This document shows positions 1-9,500 of a stretch of DNA of 64,000 bases, piece after piece. Where the stretch lies: positions 1-64,000 of the forward strand of contig JASJBF010000028.1 of the NCBI GenBank assembly GCA_030066685.1, given 5' to 3'. The notes under the pieces are model-generated. The model ran no database searches, was not told the DNA's origin, and was given only the letters and a program-made list of their open reading frames with translations. The position numbers and the translations under genes were made by a program. Positions within the stretch are counted from its first letter, which is position 1; every line of letters begins with the position of its first letter. This DNA comes from Kiloniellales bacterium. GTDB lineage: Bacteria; Pseudomonadota; Alphaproteobacteria; Kiloniellales; JAKSBE01.

Positions 1-258
1 AGCCTGGAGAAGTTCACGGTCAAGCAGGGCGACGAGGTCACGATCGTCATCACCAACATCGACGACGTCGACGACCTGACCCACGGCTTCACCCTGGCCA
101 ACTACGGCGTCGCCTTCGAGATCGGCCCGCAGGCGACGGCCTCGGTCACCTTCACGGCGGACCGGCCGGGCGTGCACTGGTTCTACTGCCAGTGGTTCTG
201 CCACGCGCTCCACATGGAGATGCGCGGCCGCATGCTGGTCGAGCCGCGCGCGGTGTGA
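1..258 (+). CDS. nosZ: Nitrous-oxide reductase, C-terminal CuA domain (partial)
   Basis: This is the last 85 codons of nitrous oxide reductase, the periplasmic copper enzyme that reduces N2O to N2; the 5' part lies outside the window. The visible part is the cupredoxin CuA domain. The CuA ligands are seen in the run [12 protein letters not shown], which has the expected two cysteines, a histidine and a methionine, with an upstream histidine in LTHGF. The frame is open from base 1 and stops with TGA at 256-258. That stop overlaps the ATG of nosD, so the two are probably co-translated. The following nosDFYLX genes confirm the assignment. Confidence 0.97.
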   Translation, partial: SLEKFTVKQGDEVTIVITNIDDVDDLTHGFTLANYGVAFEIGPQATASVTFTADRPGVHWFYCQWFCHALHMEMRGRMLVEPRAV

Positions 259-1556
259 TGTCCCCGCGCGGCCCAGAATACGCGGGCCGGCCGGCGGTCA
301 GGACCTTCCTGGCCGCCGGCGGGCTGGCCCTCGGGCTGCTGTCGCCCTGCACGGCGATCGGCGCCGAGCGCGAGGTCCGGCCCGGTCCCGAGACCTTGCG
401 GCGGGCGGTCGCGCGGGCCGCCCCCGGCGATGTTCTGATGCTGCGGCCTGGGCTCTACCGGGGCGGTGTGGTGATCGACCGGCCGCTGACCCTGCTCGGC
501 GATCCCGGCGCGACAGTGGACGGGGGTGGCGCGGGCAGCGTGATCACGGTCTCGGCCCCCGACGTCGTGCTGCGCGGGCTCACCCTGGTCAACTCCGGCG
601 AGAGCCTCCAACGGGAGGACAGCGGGGTCTTCGTCGACACAGAAGGCGACCGGGTCCTGATCGAGGACAACCGGCTGAGCGGCAACCTGATCGGGGTCTT
701 CCTCAAGGGGCCGGAGGACGCCCGGGTGCGCAACAACAGCATCCGGGGCCGCAGCGACCTGCGCATGAACGAGCGGGGCAACGGCGTGCAGCTCTGGAAC
801 ACGCCGGGCTCGGTGGTCGAAGGCAACGACGTCCGCTTCGGCCGGGACGGCATCTTCGTCACGACCAGCCGCGGCAACGCCTTCCGGAACAACCGCTTCC
901 GCGACCTGCGCTTCGCCGTCCACTACATGTACACGAACGACAGCGCGGTGACCGGCAACGTCTCCCGGGGCAATCACGCCGGCTACGCCATCATGTTCTC
1001 CCATCGCCTGGAGATCCGCGGCAACCTCTCGGAGGGCGACCGGGACCACGGCCTGCTGTTCAACTACGCCAATTCCTCGCGGATCGAAGGCAACCTGGTG
1101 CGCGGCGGCGCCGAGAAGTGCGTCTTCATCTACAACGCGAACAAGAACGCCTTTCGCGGCAACCGATTCGAGGGCTGCGGCATCGGCATCCACTTCACCG
1201 CCGGATCGGAACGCAACGAGATCGCGGGCAACGCTTTCGTCGACAACCGGACCCAGGTGAAGTACGTCGGAACGCGCGACATCGAATGGTCGGCGGGGCA
1301 AAGGGGCAATTACTGGAGCGACAATCCCGCCTTCGACCTCGACGCCGACGGCATCGCGGACCGCCCCTACCGCCCGAACGGCCTGGTCGATCAGATCCTC
1401 TGGCGCGATCCCCTCGCCAAGCTGCTGCTAAACAGCCCGGCGGTGCAGGTGCTGCGCTGGGCCCAGTCGGAGTTCCCGGCGCTGCACCCGGGCGGGGTCC
1501 GGGACTCGGCGCCGCTGATGCACCCGCCCGCGATCGCGCCGGCCGGGGAGGGTTGA
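258..1556 (+). CDS. nosD: NosD, periplasmic copper-site maturation protein
   Basis: 432-residue protein. NosD is a periplasmic right-handed beta-helix protein that works with the NosFY ABC transporter to assemble the CuZ centre of NosZ. The sequence begins with a charged region and a hydrophobic signal segment (LAAGGLALGLLSP, about residues 19-31). From about residue 70 to 370 it consists of short repeats rich in G-N-x and N-N-x turns, typical of the NosD/carbohydrate-binding beta-helix. The start chosen is the ATG overlapping the nosZ stop (TGATG); an in-frame upstream start at 192 would sit inside nosZ. The next gene, nosF, follows after 5 bases. Confidence 0.95.
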   Translation: MSPRGPEYAGRPAVRTFLAAGGLALGLLSPCTAIGAEREVRPGPETLRRAVARAAPGDVLMLRPGLYRGGVVIDRPLTLLGDPGATVDGGGAGSVITVSAPDVVLRGLTLVNSGESLQREDSGVFVDTEGDRVLIEDNRLSGNLIGVFLKGPEDARVRNNSIRGRSDLRMNERGNGVQLWNTPGSVVEGNDVRFGRDGIFVTTSRGNAFRNNRFRDLRFAVHYMYTNDSAVTGNVSRGNHAGYAIMFSHRLEIRGNLSEGDRDHGLLFNYANSSRIEGNLVRGGAEKCVFIYNANKNAFRGNRFEGCGIGIHFTAGSERNEIAGNAFVDNRTQVKYVGTRDIEWSAGQRGNYWSDNPAFDLDADGIADRPYRPNGLVDQILWRDPLAKLLLNSPAVQVLRWAQSEFPALHPGGVRDSAPLMHPPAIAPAGEG

Positions 1557-1561
1557 GCGCC

Positions 1562-2488
1562 ATGCGAGCCCCGGACGCCATGATCGCCCTCGACGCCGTC
1601 TCCAAGCGCTACGGCGGCAAGGCGGTGCTTCACGAGGTGAGCCTCTCGGTCGAACGGGGGGAGTGCCTGGCCCTGGTCGGCCACAACGGCGCCGGCAAGA
1701 CGACCCTCTTCAAGCTGATGCTCGGGCTGACCCGGCCGAGCGCCGGCCGGGTCCTGGTCGAAGGCGAGGACCCCGCCGGCAGGGCCGCGGTCGCGCGCCG
1801 CGCCGCCATCGGTGTCTTGCCGGAGAGCGTGGCCTTCCACAACGCCATGACCGGGCGGGAAGTCCTGGCCTTCTACGCCCGCTTGAAGGGGCAGAGCCCG
1901 AGCCTCTGCGACGGGCTGCTGGCGCGCTTCGGCCTCGGCGAGGCCGCGAAGCAACGGGTCGGCACCTATTCCAAGGGCATGCGCCAGAGGCTCGGGCTGG
2001 CGCAGGCGGTTATGGGGGCGCCCCGCTTGCTGCTCTTCGACGAGCCCACCTCGGGCCTGGATCCCGTCTTTCGGCAAAGCTTCTACGACTTGCTGTCGCG
2101 CCAGCGCGACCTCGGCACCACGGCGATCATCTCCTCCCACGCGCTCACCGAGATCGAGGCCAGGGCCGACCGGGTCGCGATCATGAACCACGGGCGGCTG
2201 GTCGCCTGCGGCAGCCTCGAGGCGCTGCGCGACGGCGCCAGGCTGCGGACCCGCCTGCGGGTCACCGTTGCGCCGGGCGAGACCGGCCGCCTGGCCGAAG
2301 GGCTCGGCGCCTTCGCCGAGATCGAGCAGATCAACGAACGGACCTTGGAGCTCACCTGCCCGACAAATGACAAGATGGAATTGCTTCGGCGGATCACCGA
2401 GCTCGGTCCGGCGGTCGAGGACATCGACATCCGGCCCCCGAGCCTGGAGGAGATCTACCAGACCTTCGCCACGGGAGAGGGGCGGTGA
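1562..2488 (+). CDS. nosF: NosF, ABC transporter ATP-binding protein
   Basis: 308-residue ATPase of the NosDFY complex. The ABC signature elements are visible: Walker A GHNGAGKTT near residue 42, the signature YSKGMRQRLGLAQ near 140, Walker B LLLFDEPTSGLDP just after it, and an H-loop histidine in IISSHAL. The C-terminal 80 residues form the extension typical of this ABC-2 subfamily. The frame is open much further upstream, but the ATG at 1562 lies 5 bases after the nosD stop and starts the conserved domain. The 3' end overlaps the GTG start of nosY by four bases, indicating translational coupling. Confidence 0.95.
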   Translation: MRAPDAMIALDAVSKRYGGKAVLHEVSLSVERGECLALVGHNGAGKTTLFKLMLGLTRPSAGRVLVEGEDPAGRAAVARRAAIGVLPESVAFHNAMTGREVLAFYARLKGQSPSLCDGLLARFGLGEAAKQRVGTYSKGMRQRLGLAQAVMGAPRLLLFDEPTSGLDPVFRQSFYDLLSRQRDLGTTAIISSHALTEIEARADRVAIMNHGRLVACGSLEALRDGARLRTRLRVTVAPGETGRLAEGLGAFAEIEQINERTLELTCPTNDKMELLRRITELGPAVEDIDIRPPSLEEIYQTFATGEGR

Positions 2489-3318
2489 AGGCGCTGCTGA
2501 TCCTCGCCGCCAAGGAGCTGCGCGACGGCCTGCGCAATCGCTGGGTCGCGGCCGCCATCCTGCTGCTGGCGACCCTCGCCCTGTCGCTGGCCACCCTCGG
2601 CTCGGCGCCGGTCGGGACGGTCAAGGCCGGCGCGCTGAGCGTGACCATCGCGAGCCTCTCCAGCCTGACGGTCTATCTCCTGCCCCTGATCGCCCTGCTG
2701 CTCGCCTACGACGCGCTGGTCGGCGAGGCGGAGCGCGGCACCCTGCTGCTGCTCCTGGCCTATCCGGTGGCGCGCTGGCAGGTGGTGCTGGGCAAGTTTC
2801 TCGGCCACCTGGCGATCCTGGCGGTGGCGATCCTCGTCGGCTATGGCGCGGTGCTACTGGGCCTGGCCCTGACCGGAAAAGGAACGGCTGCGGCCGGCGA
2901 GTGGCAAGCCTTCGGCGCCATGATGGCCAGCTCGCTCCTCCTGGGCGCGGCCTTCCTCGCCCTCGGCTATCTGCCCAGCGCCCTGGTCCGGGAGCGCGCC
3001 ACGGCCGCGGGGGCCGCGATCGGCCTCTGGCTGATCTTCGTGGTGCTCTACGACCTGACGCTGCTCGGCCTGCTGATCGCGGACGAAGGCCAGAGGATCG
3101 GGCAGGCGCTGATATCGACCTTGCTGGTCGTCAATCCCACCGATGCCTATCGGCTCTTCAACCTCGCCGGCTCGGACGGCGTCGGCCAGGTCTCCGGCAT
3201 GGCGGGGCTGGCTTCGGCGGGCGGTTTCGCCCCCGCGACGCTGCTCCTGGCGATCCTCGCCTGGGTGGCCTTGCCCCTGGCCGCGACGGTCCTCGTCTTC
3301 CGCAAGAAGGAGATCTAG
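2485..3318 (+). CDS. nosY: NosY, ABC-2 type membrane permease
   Basis: 277-residue inner-membrane subunit that pairs with NosF and receives the periplasmic NosD. About six hydrophobic segments are visible, the first at residues 22-42 after the cytoplasmic start MKALLILAAKELRDGLRNRW; a conserved ABC-2 stretch, EAERGTLLLLLAYPV, follows the second segment. The start is a GTG overlapping the nosF stop. NosDFY is known to be needed for CuZ assembly in nitrous oxide reductase; the exact transported species is still debated. nosL begins 2 bases after the stop codon. Confidence 0.94.
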   Translation: MKALLILAAKELRDGLRNRWVAAAILLLATLALSLATLGSAPVGTVKAGALSVTIASLSSLTVYLLPLIALLLAYDALVGEAERGTLLLLLAYPVARWQVVLGKFLGHLAILAVAILVGYGAVLLGLALTGKGTAAAGEWQAFGAMMASSLLLGAAFLALGYLPSALVRERATAAGAAIGLWLIFVVLYDLTLLGLLIADEGQRIGQALISTLLVVNPTDAYRLFNLAGSDGVGQVSGMAGLASAGGFAPATLLLAILAWVALPLAATVLVFRKKEI

Positions 3319-3320
3319 CG

Positions 3321-3959
3321 ATGCGGCGCGCAAACAGGGGACTTGTTCTCCCGGCCCTGCTCCTCCTGGTCGCGGCCTGCGGCGAAGAGCAGATAGCCGA
3401 AGCGCCGCCGCCGGCCGAGCTGACGCGCGACGCGATCGGGCACTACTGCAACATGATCGTGCAGGACCACGCCGGGCCGAAGGGCCAGATCTTCCTGTCC
3501 GGCCAGCCCGAGCCGATCTGGTTCAGCTCGGTCCGCGACACCCTGGCCTTCACCCTGCTGCCGGAGGAGCCCAAGGACATCGCGGCCATCTACGTCAACG
3601 ACATGGGCCGGGCGAGCTGGGACGAGCCCGAGGCCGGAACCTGGATCGAGGCCAAGGGCGCCTGGTACGTGATCGGCAGCACGCGACAGGGCGGCATGGG
3701 CGCGCCCGAGGCCGTGCCCTTCTCGCAGCGGGCCGATGCCGAGGGCTTCGCCGCCGCTCACGACGGCCGGGTCGTCGCCTTCTCGGAGATCCCGAGCGAC
3801 GCCATCCTGGGGGAGGTGCCGGAAGTCCAGCACGGGGCGGGCCACGAGCAAGCCGGAGCCGCGACGCCGGACATGCCCGGTCCAGGCCGGCATCACGTCG
3901 AAGAGGCCGGATCGCAGGCCGGCCACCGGCATCACAGCGGGGAGCAGGTTCGGGAATGA
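3321..3959 (+). CDS. nosL: NosL, copper-binding lipoprotein with His-rich tail
   Basis: 212-residue lipoprotein. NosL is an outer-membrane-anchored copper(I) chaperone that delivers copper for NosZ. A lipobox, LLLVAAC, gives lipidation at Cys20. The core shows the NosL hallmark CNM motif (HYCNMIV), followed by the conserved DTLAFTL and IYVNDM blocks. The last 45 residues are an extension with seven histidines, including two HH pairs, beyond where the NosL core ends; this could be an extra metal-binding tail. The start ATG follows the nosY stop by 2 bases. The stop overlaps the ATG of nosX. Confidence 0.94.
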   Translation: MRRANRGLVLPALLLLVAACGEEQIAEAPPPAELTRDAIGHYCNMIVQDHAGPKGQIFLSGQPEPIWFSSVRDTLAFTLLPEEPKDIAAIYVNDMGRASWDEPEAGTWIEAKGAWYVIGSTRQGGMGAPEAVPFSQRADAEGFAAAHDGRVVAFSEIPSDAILGEVPEVQHGAGHEQAGAATPDMPGPGRHHVEEAGSQAGHRHHSGEQVRE

Positions 3960-4957
3960 GAACAAAGGGACCCCCTAGTCGCCGGCGCTTTCTGCGCATC
4001 GCGGCGGCGGCCGCCGGGCTCGGGCTGCTCGGGCCGAGCGCGCGGGCCAGCCAGGTCGAGTTCCAGACCTGGAGGGGCACGGCGCTCGGCGCCCAGGCCT
4101 CGATCCGCCTTTACCATTCGGACCCGAAGGTGGCCCGGGCCTTGATCGAAAGGGCGCGGGCGGAGATCGAGCGGCTGGAGCAGATCTTCAGCCTCTACCG
4201 GGCGGACTCGGCCGTCTCCGTCCTGAACCGCCAGGGCCGCATCGAGGCGCCGCCGCTCGACTTGGTGCGCATCCTGGCCGAGGCGCGGCGCTACAGCGCG
4301 CTCACGGAGGGCGCCTTCGACGTCACCGTGCAGCCGTTGTGGCGGGTCTACGCCGCGTACTTTTGGCAAGGGAATGGAACGGCCGAAGGCCCCGACCCGG
4401 CCGCGATCGCCGCCGCGCTGGAACGCGTCGACCATCGCGCCGTCGCGGTCGACCCGGCGTTCATCGCCTTCGAGAAGCCGGGCATGGCGATCACGCTCAA
4501 TGGCATCGCCCAGGGCTACATCACCGATCGGATCGCGGAGCTCCTGCGCTCCGCGGGCCTCGAGGACGTCCTGATCGACCTCGGCGAACTGCGCGCCCTC
4601 GGCCGGCACCCGGACGGCCGGCCCTGGGAGGTCGGGTTGAGCGACCCGCGCCAGAGACGGCGACTGCTCCGCCGGCTCGCCCTCGACGACGCGGCCCTGG
4701 CCAGCTCTGCGGGCGCCGGCACGCGCTTCGACGGCGAAGGGCGCTTCCACCACCTCTTCGATCCCCGGCTGGGGCGGAGCTCCAACCGCTACCTGGGCCT
4801 TTCGGTCAGGGCACCCACCGCCACCCAGGCCGATGCGCTCTCGACGGGTCTGTTCCATCTCGATTGGGACCGGCTCGCTGCCGTCGTCCGCCGGTCCCTC
4901 GGGATCGAGGCTTTCGCCCTGCTTCCCGACGGCGAAGAGCGCCACTTGCCGGGCTGA
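3956..4957 (+). CDS. nosX: NosX, periplasmic ApbE-type FAD:protein FMN transferase
   Basis: 333-residue ApbE-family protein. NosX attaches FMN to the periplasmic domain of NosR, supporting electron supply to nitrous oxide reductase. A twin-arginine signal is present (RRRFLRIAAAAAGLGLLG, residues 8-25), consistent with Tat export as reported for NosX. ApbE core features include the EIFSLYRADSAVSVLN region, the GAFDVTVQPLW block and LNGIAQGYITDRIAELL. The ATG overlaps the nosL stop (ATGA). It is the last gene of the nos cluster here; the next genes run on the opposite strand. The 92 bases after it hold only a small GC hairpin next to the end of the cyclase gene. Confidence 0.94.
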   Translation: MRTKGPPSRRRFLRIAAAAAGLGLLGPSARASQVEFQTWRGTALGAQASIRLYHSDPKVARALIERARAEIERLEQIFSLYRADSAVSVLNRQGRIEAPPLDLVRILAEARRYSALTEGAFDVTVQPLWRVYAAYFWQGNGTAEGPDPAAIAAALERVDHRAVAVDPAFIAFEKPGMAITLNGIAQGYITDRIAELLRSAGLEDVLIDLGELRALGRHPDGRPWEVGLSDPRQRRRLLRRLALDDAALASSAGAGTRFDGEGRFHHLFDPRLGRSSNRYLGLSVRAPTATQADALSTGLFHLDWDRLAAVVRRSLGIEAFALLPDGEERHLPG

Positions 4958-5049
4958 GACAGGGCGACATCGCAGGATCGTCCCAAGGTCCGGTCCCCGA
5001 CCCACGATCGCGGATCGCCGGCAGTATGGTCGGTGGGGAGTTGGGCTCC

Positions 5050-6144
5050 CTAAGGTCGGCGCAGGGCGAAGATCTGGATCTTACTGCTGCGGCCCTTGAC
5101 CTCCTGATCGCCGGCCGGCTCCAGACCCTCGAGCACCGCCGGATTTTCCTCGCCGGCCTCCTGGCGGATCCGCTCGATCAGCGCCTGGCTGACCACGAGG
5201 TCGGTGTCGAGCTTGCGGGTCAGGCCTTCGAGGCGGCTCGCGCTGTTCACCGTGTCGCCGATGACGGTGAAGGCCATGGAGCGCTCGCTGCCGATGTCGC
5301 CGAGCACCGCCGGACCGTAGTGCACGCCGATGCCCATGCCGATCGGCCGCTCTCCTGCGGCCGCGCGCTGCTGGTTCCACTGCTCGAGGGTGCCGATCAT
5401 GGCCCGGGCGCAGGCCAGCGCGTCGCTGGCGTCCCGGGGCCCCGTGTCGGGGGTCCCGAAGGTCGCGAGCGCGGCGTCGCCGATGAACTTGTCCACGGTG
5501 CCGCCGTGCTCGAAGATCACCGCCTCCATCCGGCCGTGGAAGCCGCGCAGCATCTCCATCACGTCGGCCGGCGAGAGGGATTCGGAGATGGCGGTGAAGT
5601 CGCGGATATCCGTGAAGAGCACGCCGATGTCCTGCTGCCGCGGCACGCCGAAGGGCTGGTCGCGCGCCGCCAGGGTCTCGACCATCTTCGGCGAGAAGTA
5701 GCGGGCCAGGTTGCCCCGGGCGCGCTCGGCCGCCATCCGGTGCTCGATCGCCTCCTTGAAGACGTCGAGCTGGTCGAGGGTCTTCTTCATGGTGATCAGC
5801 AGGTCGTGGAAGTCGATCGGCTTGGTGACGAAGTCGAAGGCGCCACGGTTCATCGCGGTGCGGATGTTGTCCATGTCGCCGTAGGCCGAGATGATGATGG
5901 TCCGGAGATTGTCCTCGAACTCGCCGAGGTGCTCGAGCAGGGTCAGGCCGTCCATGCGCGGCATGTTGATGTCGCTGACCACCAGGTCGATATCCGGATC
6001 GTTCTTGACCCGCTCGAGGGCCTCGACGCCGTCGTTGGCGAAGTGGAACTCGAACTCGCCGTGGCGGATCTCCCGGCGGAACTTCCGCTTCATCAGCTCC
6101 TGCAGGTCCGCCTCGTCGTCGACGACCAGGATCTTGGCAGACAT
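5050..6144 (-). CDS. Response regulator with class III adenylate cyclase output
   Basis: 364-residue receiver-cyclase. Residues 4-125 are a receiver domain with acidic pocket D10/E11, phospho-acceptor D58 (VVSDINMP) and Lys108 in TKP. Residues about 165-345 are a class III nucleotide cyclase with metal-binding D179 (FTDIRDF) and D223 (FIGDAAL), the base-reading pair K219 and D297, and transition-state residues N300 and R304 (NSASRLE). The Lys/Asp pair predicts ATP, so cAMP, rather than GTP. No membrane segment is visible. It is the last gene of a four-gene operon and starts 3 bases after the preceding receiver gene. Phosphorylation by the upstream kinase probably controls cyclase activity; that is inference. 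Confidence 0.92.
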   Translation of the reverse strand: MSAKILVVDDEADLQELMKRKFRREIRHGEFEFHFANDGVEALERVKNDPDIDLVVSDINMPRMDGLTLLEHLGEFEDNLRTIIISAYGDMDNIRTAMNRGAFDFVTKPIDFHDLLITMKKTLDQLDVFKEAIEHRMAAERARGNLARYFSPKMVETLAARDQPFGVPRQQDIGVLFTDIRDFTAISESLSPADVMEMLRGFHGRMEAVIFEHGGTVDKFIGDAALATFGTPDTGPRDASDALACARAMIGTLEQWNQQRAAAGERPIGMGIGVHYGPAVLGDIGSERSMAFTVIGDTVNSASRLEGLTRKLDTDLVVSQALIERIRQEAGEENPAVLEGLEPAGDQEVKGRSSKIQIFALRRP

Positions 6145-6147
6145 GAC

Positions 6148-6540
6148 TCAGCTGCTCCTCTGCGCGATCATCTCGGAGATTTTGGACTTCAGCTCGTCGA
6201 AGTCGAGGGGCTTGGTCAAGAAGTCGCTGGCGCCCGCCTCCAGGGCGCGGCGGCGGCTTTCGTCGTCGCCATAGGCGGTGATCATGGCGACCGGCAGGTC
6301 CGGCCAGAGCGTCTTGACTTCCGTCAGCAACTCCAGGCCGTTCATGCCCGGCATGTTGATGTCGGAGAGGATCAGCATCATCTCGGGCCGGACGCCCGCC
6401 GTCAGTTGACCCAGGGCATCCTCCCCGGACTCGGCGAAGTGCATGACGTAGTCGCCGCGTCGCAGCTCGCGCCGGAAGCGTCGCTTGAAGAGGTCGACCA
6501 CGTCGGGCTCGTCGTCGACCACCAGGATCGAAACCGTCAT
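6148..6540 (-). CDS. Stand-alone receiver domain protein
   Basis: 130 residues forming a single CheY-like receiver with no output domain. Acidic residues D9/D10, phospho-acceptor D60 ([13 protein letters not shown]) and the conserved Lys in TKPLDF are present. It strongly resembles the receiver of the neighbouring cyclase gene: both share an [18 protein letters not shown] helix and an SDINMP core, suggesting a duplication. Its ATG overlaps the stop of the histidine kinase (ATGA), so it is translationally coupled. It may be a phosphate sink, a phosphorelay intermediate or a regulator acting through protein contacts; the sequence does not decide. Confidence 0.93.
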   Translation of the reverse strand: MTVSILVVDDEPDVVDLFKRRFRRELRRGDYVMHFAESGEDALGQLTAGVRPEMMLILSDINMPGMNGLELLTEVKTLWPDLPVAMITAYGDDESRRRALEAGASDFLTKPLDFDELKSKISEMIAQRSS

Positions 6541-9500
6541 CTGCCCTCCATCTTGCTCGCTTGCGCGCCCCCGTTGGTCGGCTGCCGCGGCAGGGTGATG
6601 GCGAACTCGGTGAAGGCGCCCGGCTCGCTCTCCACGTCGATCCGCCCGCCGTGCTGCTGGACCACGATGTCGAAGCTCATCGAGAGCCCCAGCCCCGTCC
6701 CCTCCCCGGTCGGCTTGGTGGTGAAGAAGGGATCGAAGAGCTTCTCGCGCACCTCCTCGGGCATCCCGGTGCCGTTGTCGCGGATCCGGATCTCGACCTC
6801 ACGGCCCCGGTTCTCGGTCCGCACTTCGACCGTCGGTGTGTAGCCGTCGGGTCCCGCCGCCTTGCCGCGCGCCTTGACGGCGTAGAAGGCGTTGCTGAAG
6901 AGGTTGACCAAAACCCGGGTGATCTCCTGCGGCACCAGGTCGGCGGTCCCGGCCGCCTCGTCCAGGTGTTCCTCCATGGTCACCTGGAAGCTCTTATCGC
7001 GCGCCCGCTCGCCGTGATAGGCGAGATTGAGCGCCTCGTCGACCAGGTCGTTGACCGTGGTCGCCACCCGCTCGGCGCCGTCGCCGCGGGCGTGCAGCAG
7101 CATCGACTTGACGATGTTGTCGGCGCGCTTGCCGTGGTGGTTGATCTTCTTGAGATCGCCCTTGAGGGTCCCGACGATGTCGTCCAGGTCGTCGCGGGCC
7201 TCGTCGTCGAGCTTGTCCTGGATCGGCTCGATGACCTCGCCGAGCTCGTCGAGCAGCTCGACCGAGGTCTCCGAGAAGTTGTTGACGAAGTTGAGCGGGT
7301 TCTTGATCTCGTGGGCGATGCCGGCGGTGAGCTGGCCGAGGGAGGCCATCTTCTCGGTCGTCACCAGCCGCTCCTGGGCCTTCTTCAGATCGGCCAGGGC
7401 CGCCTCGGCCTGCTCCTTGGCGCGGCGCAGCTCCTCCTCGGCCTTCTTGCGCCCGGTGATGTCGGTATGGGTGCCGATCATGCGGACCGGCTTGCCGTCC
7501 TCGTCGCGCTCGGTCACCTTGCCGCGCGACAGGATCCAGACCCAGTCGCCGGTCTTCGACTTGAGCCGGAACTCCTGGACGTAGGCGGCCGCATCGGGCT
7601 TGAGGGCCTGTTCGACGTTCGCCATGACCCTGGGCGCGTCGTCCGGATGCAGCAGTCGCTCGAAGGTGCCGAGGTTCCAGTCCAGTTCCTCCAGCTCGTA
7701 GTCCAGCATGCGCGCCCAGCGCTCGTCCCAGTACACCTCGCCGGTCGCAACGTTCAGGTCCCAGAGCCCGTCACCGGAGCCTTCCAGCGCCAGGTCCAGG
7801 CGCTCCTTGGTCTGCTGGATCTCGAGCTCCGCCTCCTTGCGCGCGGTGATGTCCCGGATGGCCCCGGAGACCAGGAGGCCCTCCTCGGTCTCGATCGGGC
7901 TGAGGCTGATCTCAATGGGGAACTCGCGGCCGTCCTTGGTCACGCCGTGGAGCTCCAGGCCCGAGCCCATGGGCCGGACCCGGGCATCGGCGAAGAAGGC
8001 CTGGCGGTGCTGCGGATGGCGCTCGCGAAAGCGCTCCGGAACCAGGAGCTCGACCTTCTGGCCGAGCAGCTCCTCGGTCGCATAGCCGAAGAGCTTCTCG
8101 GTCTGCTGATTGGTCTGGACGATGCTGCCCTCGGCATTGACGATCACGGTGGCGTCGGGCGCGGACTCGAGCAGGGACCTGAAGCGGTCCTCGGCCTTCT
8201 TGCGCGCCGTGATGTCGTAGAGCCAGCAGAGCCTTGCGGGCTTGCCCTCGAAGTTGATCCGGAACAGGGAGACCAGGACCCAAAGGCCGCTGCCGTCCGC
8301 GCGCCGCATCTGGATTTCCGCATCGTGCAGGAAACCGTCGCGCTCGAGCTGTGCGATGTGGCGCTGGCGAATCGCCGGGTCGAAATGGAGGACTTCCCCG
8401 GTCTTGCCGAGCAGATCTTCCTCTGCGTAGCCGAACATCTCACCCAGCCGGGGATTGGTGAAGATGATTCGTCCGTCGGCCTCATGGACGACGAAGGCGC
8501 CCATCGGGCTCTCGGCCAGAATGGAAATGAGGCGTTCCTCGCTCGTCCTCAGCGCCTCCTGGATCTGCTTGATCTCGGTGATGTCGGTGATGACGGTCAC
8601 CATCTTGTTCCCCGGCGCGGGTTGACGCCTTAGTTGCAGGTAGCGGCCCGCCGGGGTGACATCTTCGAATGTGCTGGAGTCCCGTGACTTGAAGGAGTCT
8701 AATCTGCGCTGCAGGACTTCCTCCGGGCTTCCGTCGCCAATCAGGATGCCCTGCTTCAATTCCTGGCGTAGTACATCTTCCATCGAAGCGCCGGCAACGA
8801 CCATGCCATCCGGATGCCCGTAAAGTGCCCCGTAGCGCTCGTTCACCAGGACCAACCTCAGGTCCTCGTCGACCACGAAGATGGCTCCGGGCATGTAGTC
8901 CATGGCCAGGCGAAGCTGGGTTTCCTTTTCCGCCAGGATCTCTTCGGCCTGCTTGCGCTCGGTGATGTCGGTCACGACCGCGACGGTTCCGCCGTCTTCA
9001 GTGGGTTGGCGCTGGAACTCGACGATCCGGCCGTTGGGAAGCCGTTCCTCCACCCGTACGTCCTGAGGGTTGCCGTAGCTCTCGATCCGCTGCTCGACGA
9101 GCTCGTCGATATCGCCCGGTCCGTAGTCGCCGCGCTCGGCCCTGGCTCGCACCGGATCGCGGAGCGATCCGCCACTGCGTATCGTCCCTTGCGCCAGTCC
9201 GTAGATCTCTGAATAGCGGTCGTTGTAGACTCGGAAATTGAGATTCTTGTCGGTCATGAACATGCCGCCCGGCATGTTGTCGAGCGCGAGCCTGAGTTCC
9301 GCCGTGCGCGCTTGCACCACTCGAGCGATCTGTTGGTTCTGGCGCAGAAGGAAGGTGATGAAGAGGGTCAGCAGGACCGTCGCCAGCGCGCCGCCGAACA
9401 GCACCATGTCGGCGCGTGTCGAGCCCTTGCCGCCCTGGAACCCGGCGGTGATGTCCCAGAGGAAGTTGAACCTGGCGCCACCGACGACCCCGCGGATGGT

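Noticed and set aside
4339-6843. Long plus-strand frame across nosX, the cyclase and the receiver
   Set aside because: It overlaps real genes on both strands; the composition is typical of antisense frames at high GC, and no motif is seen.
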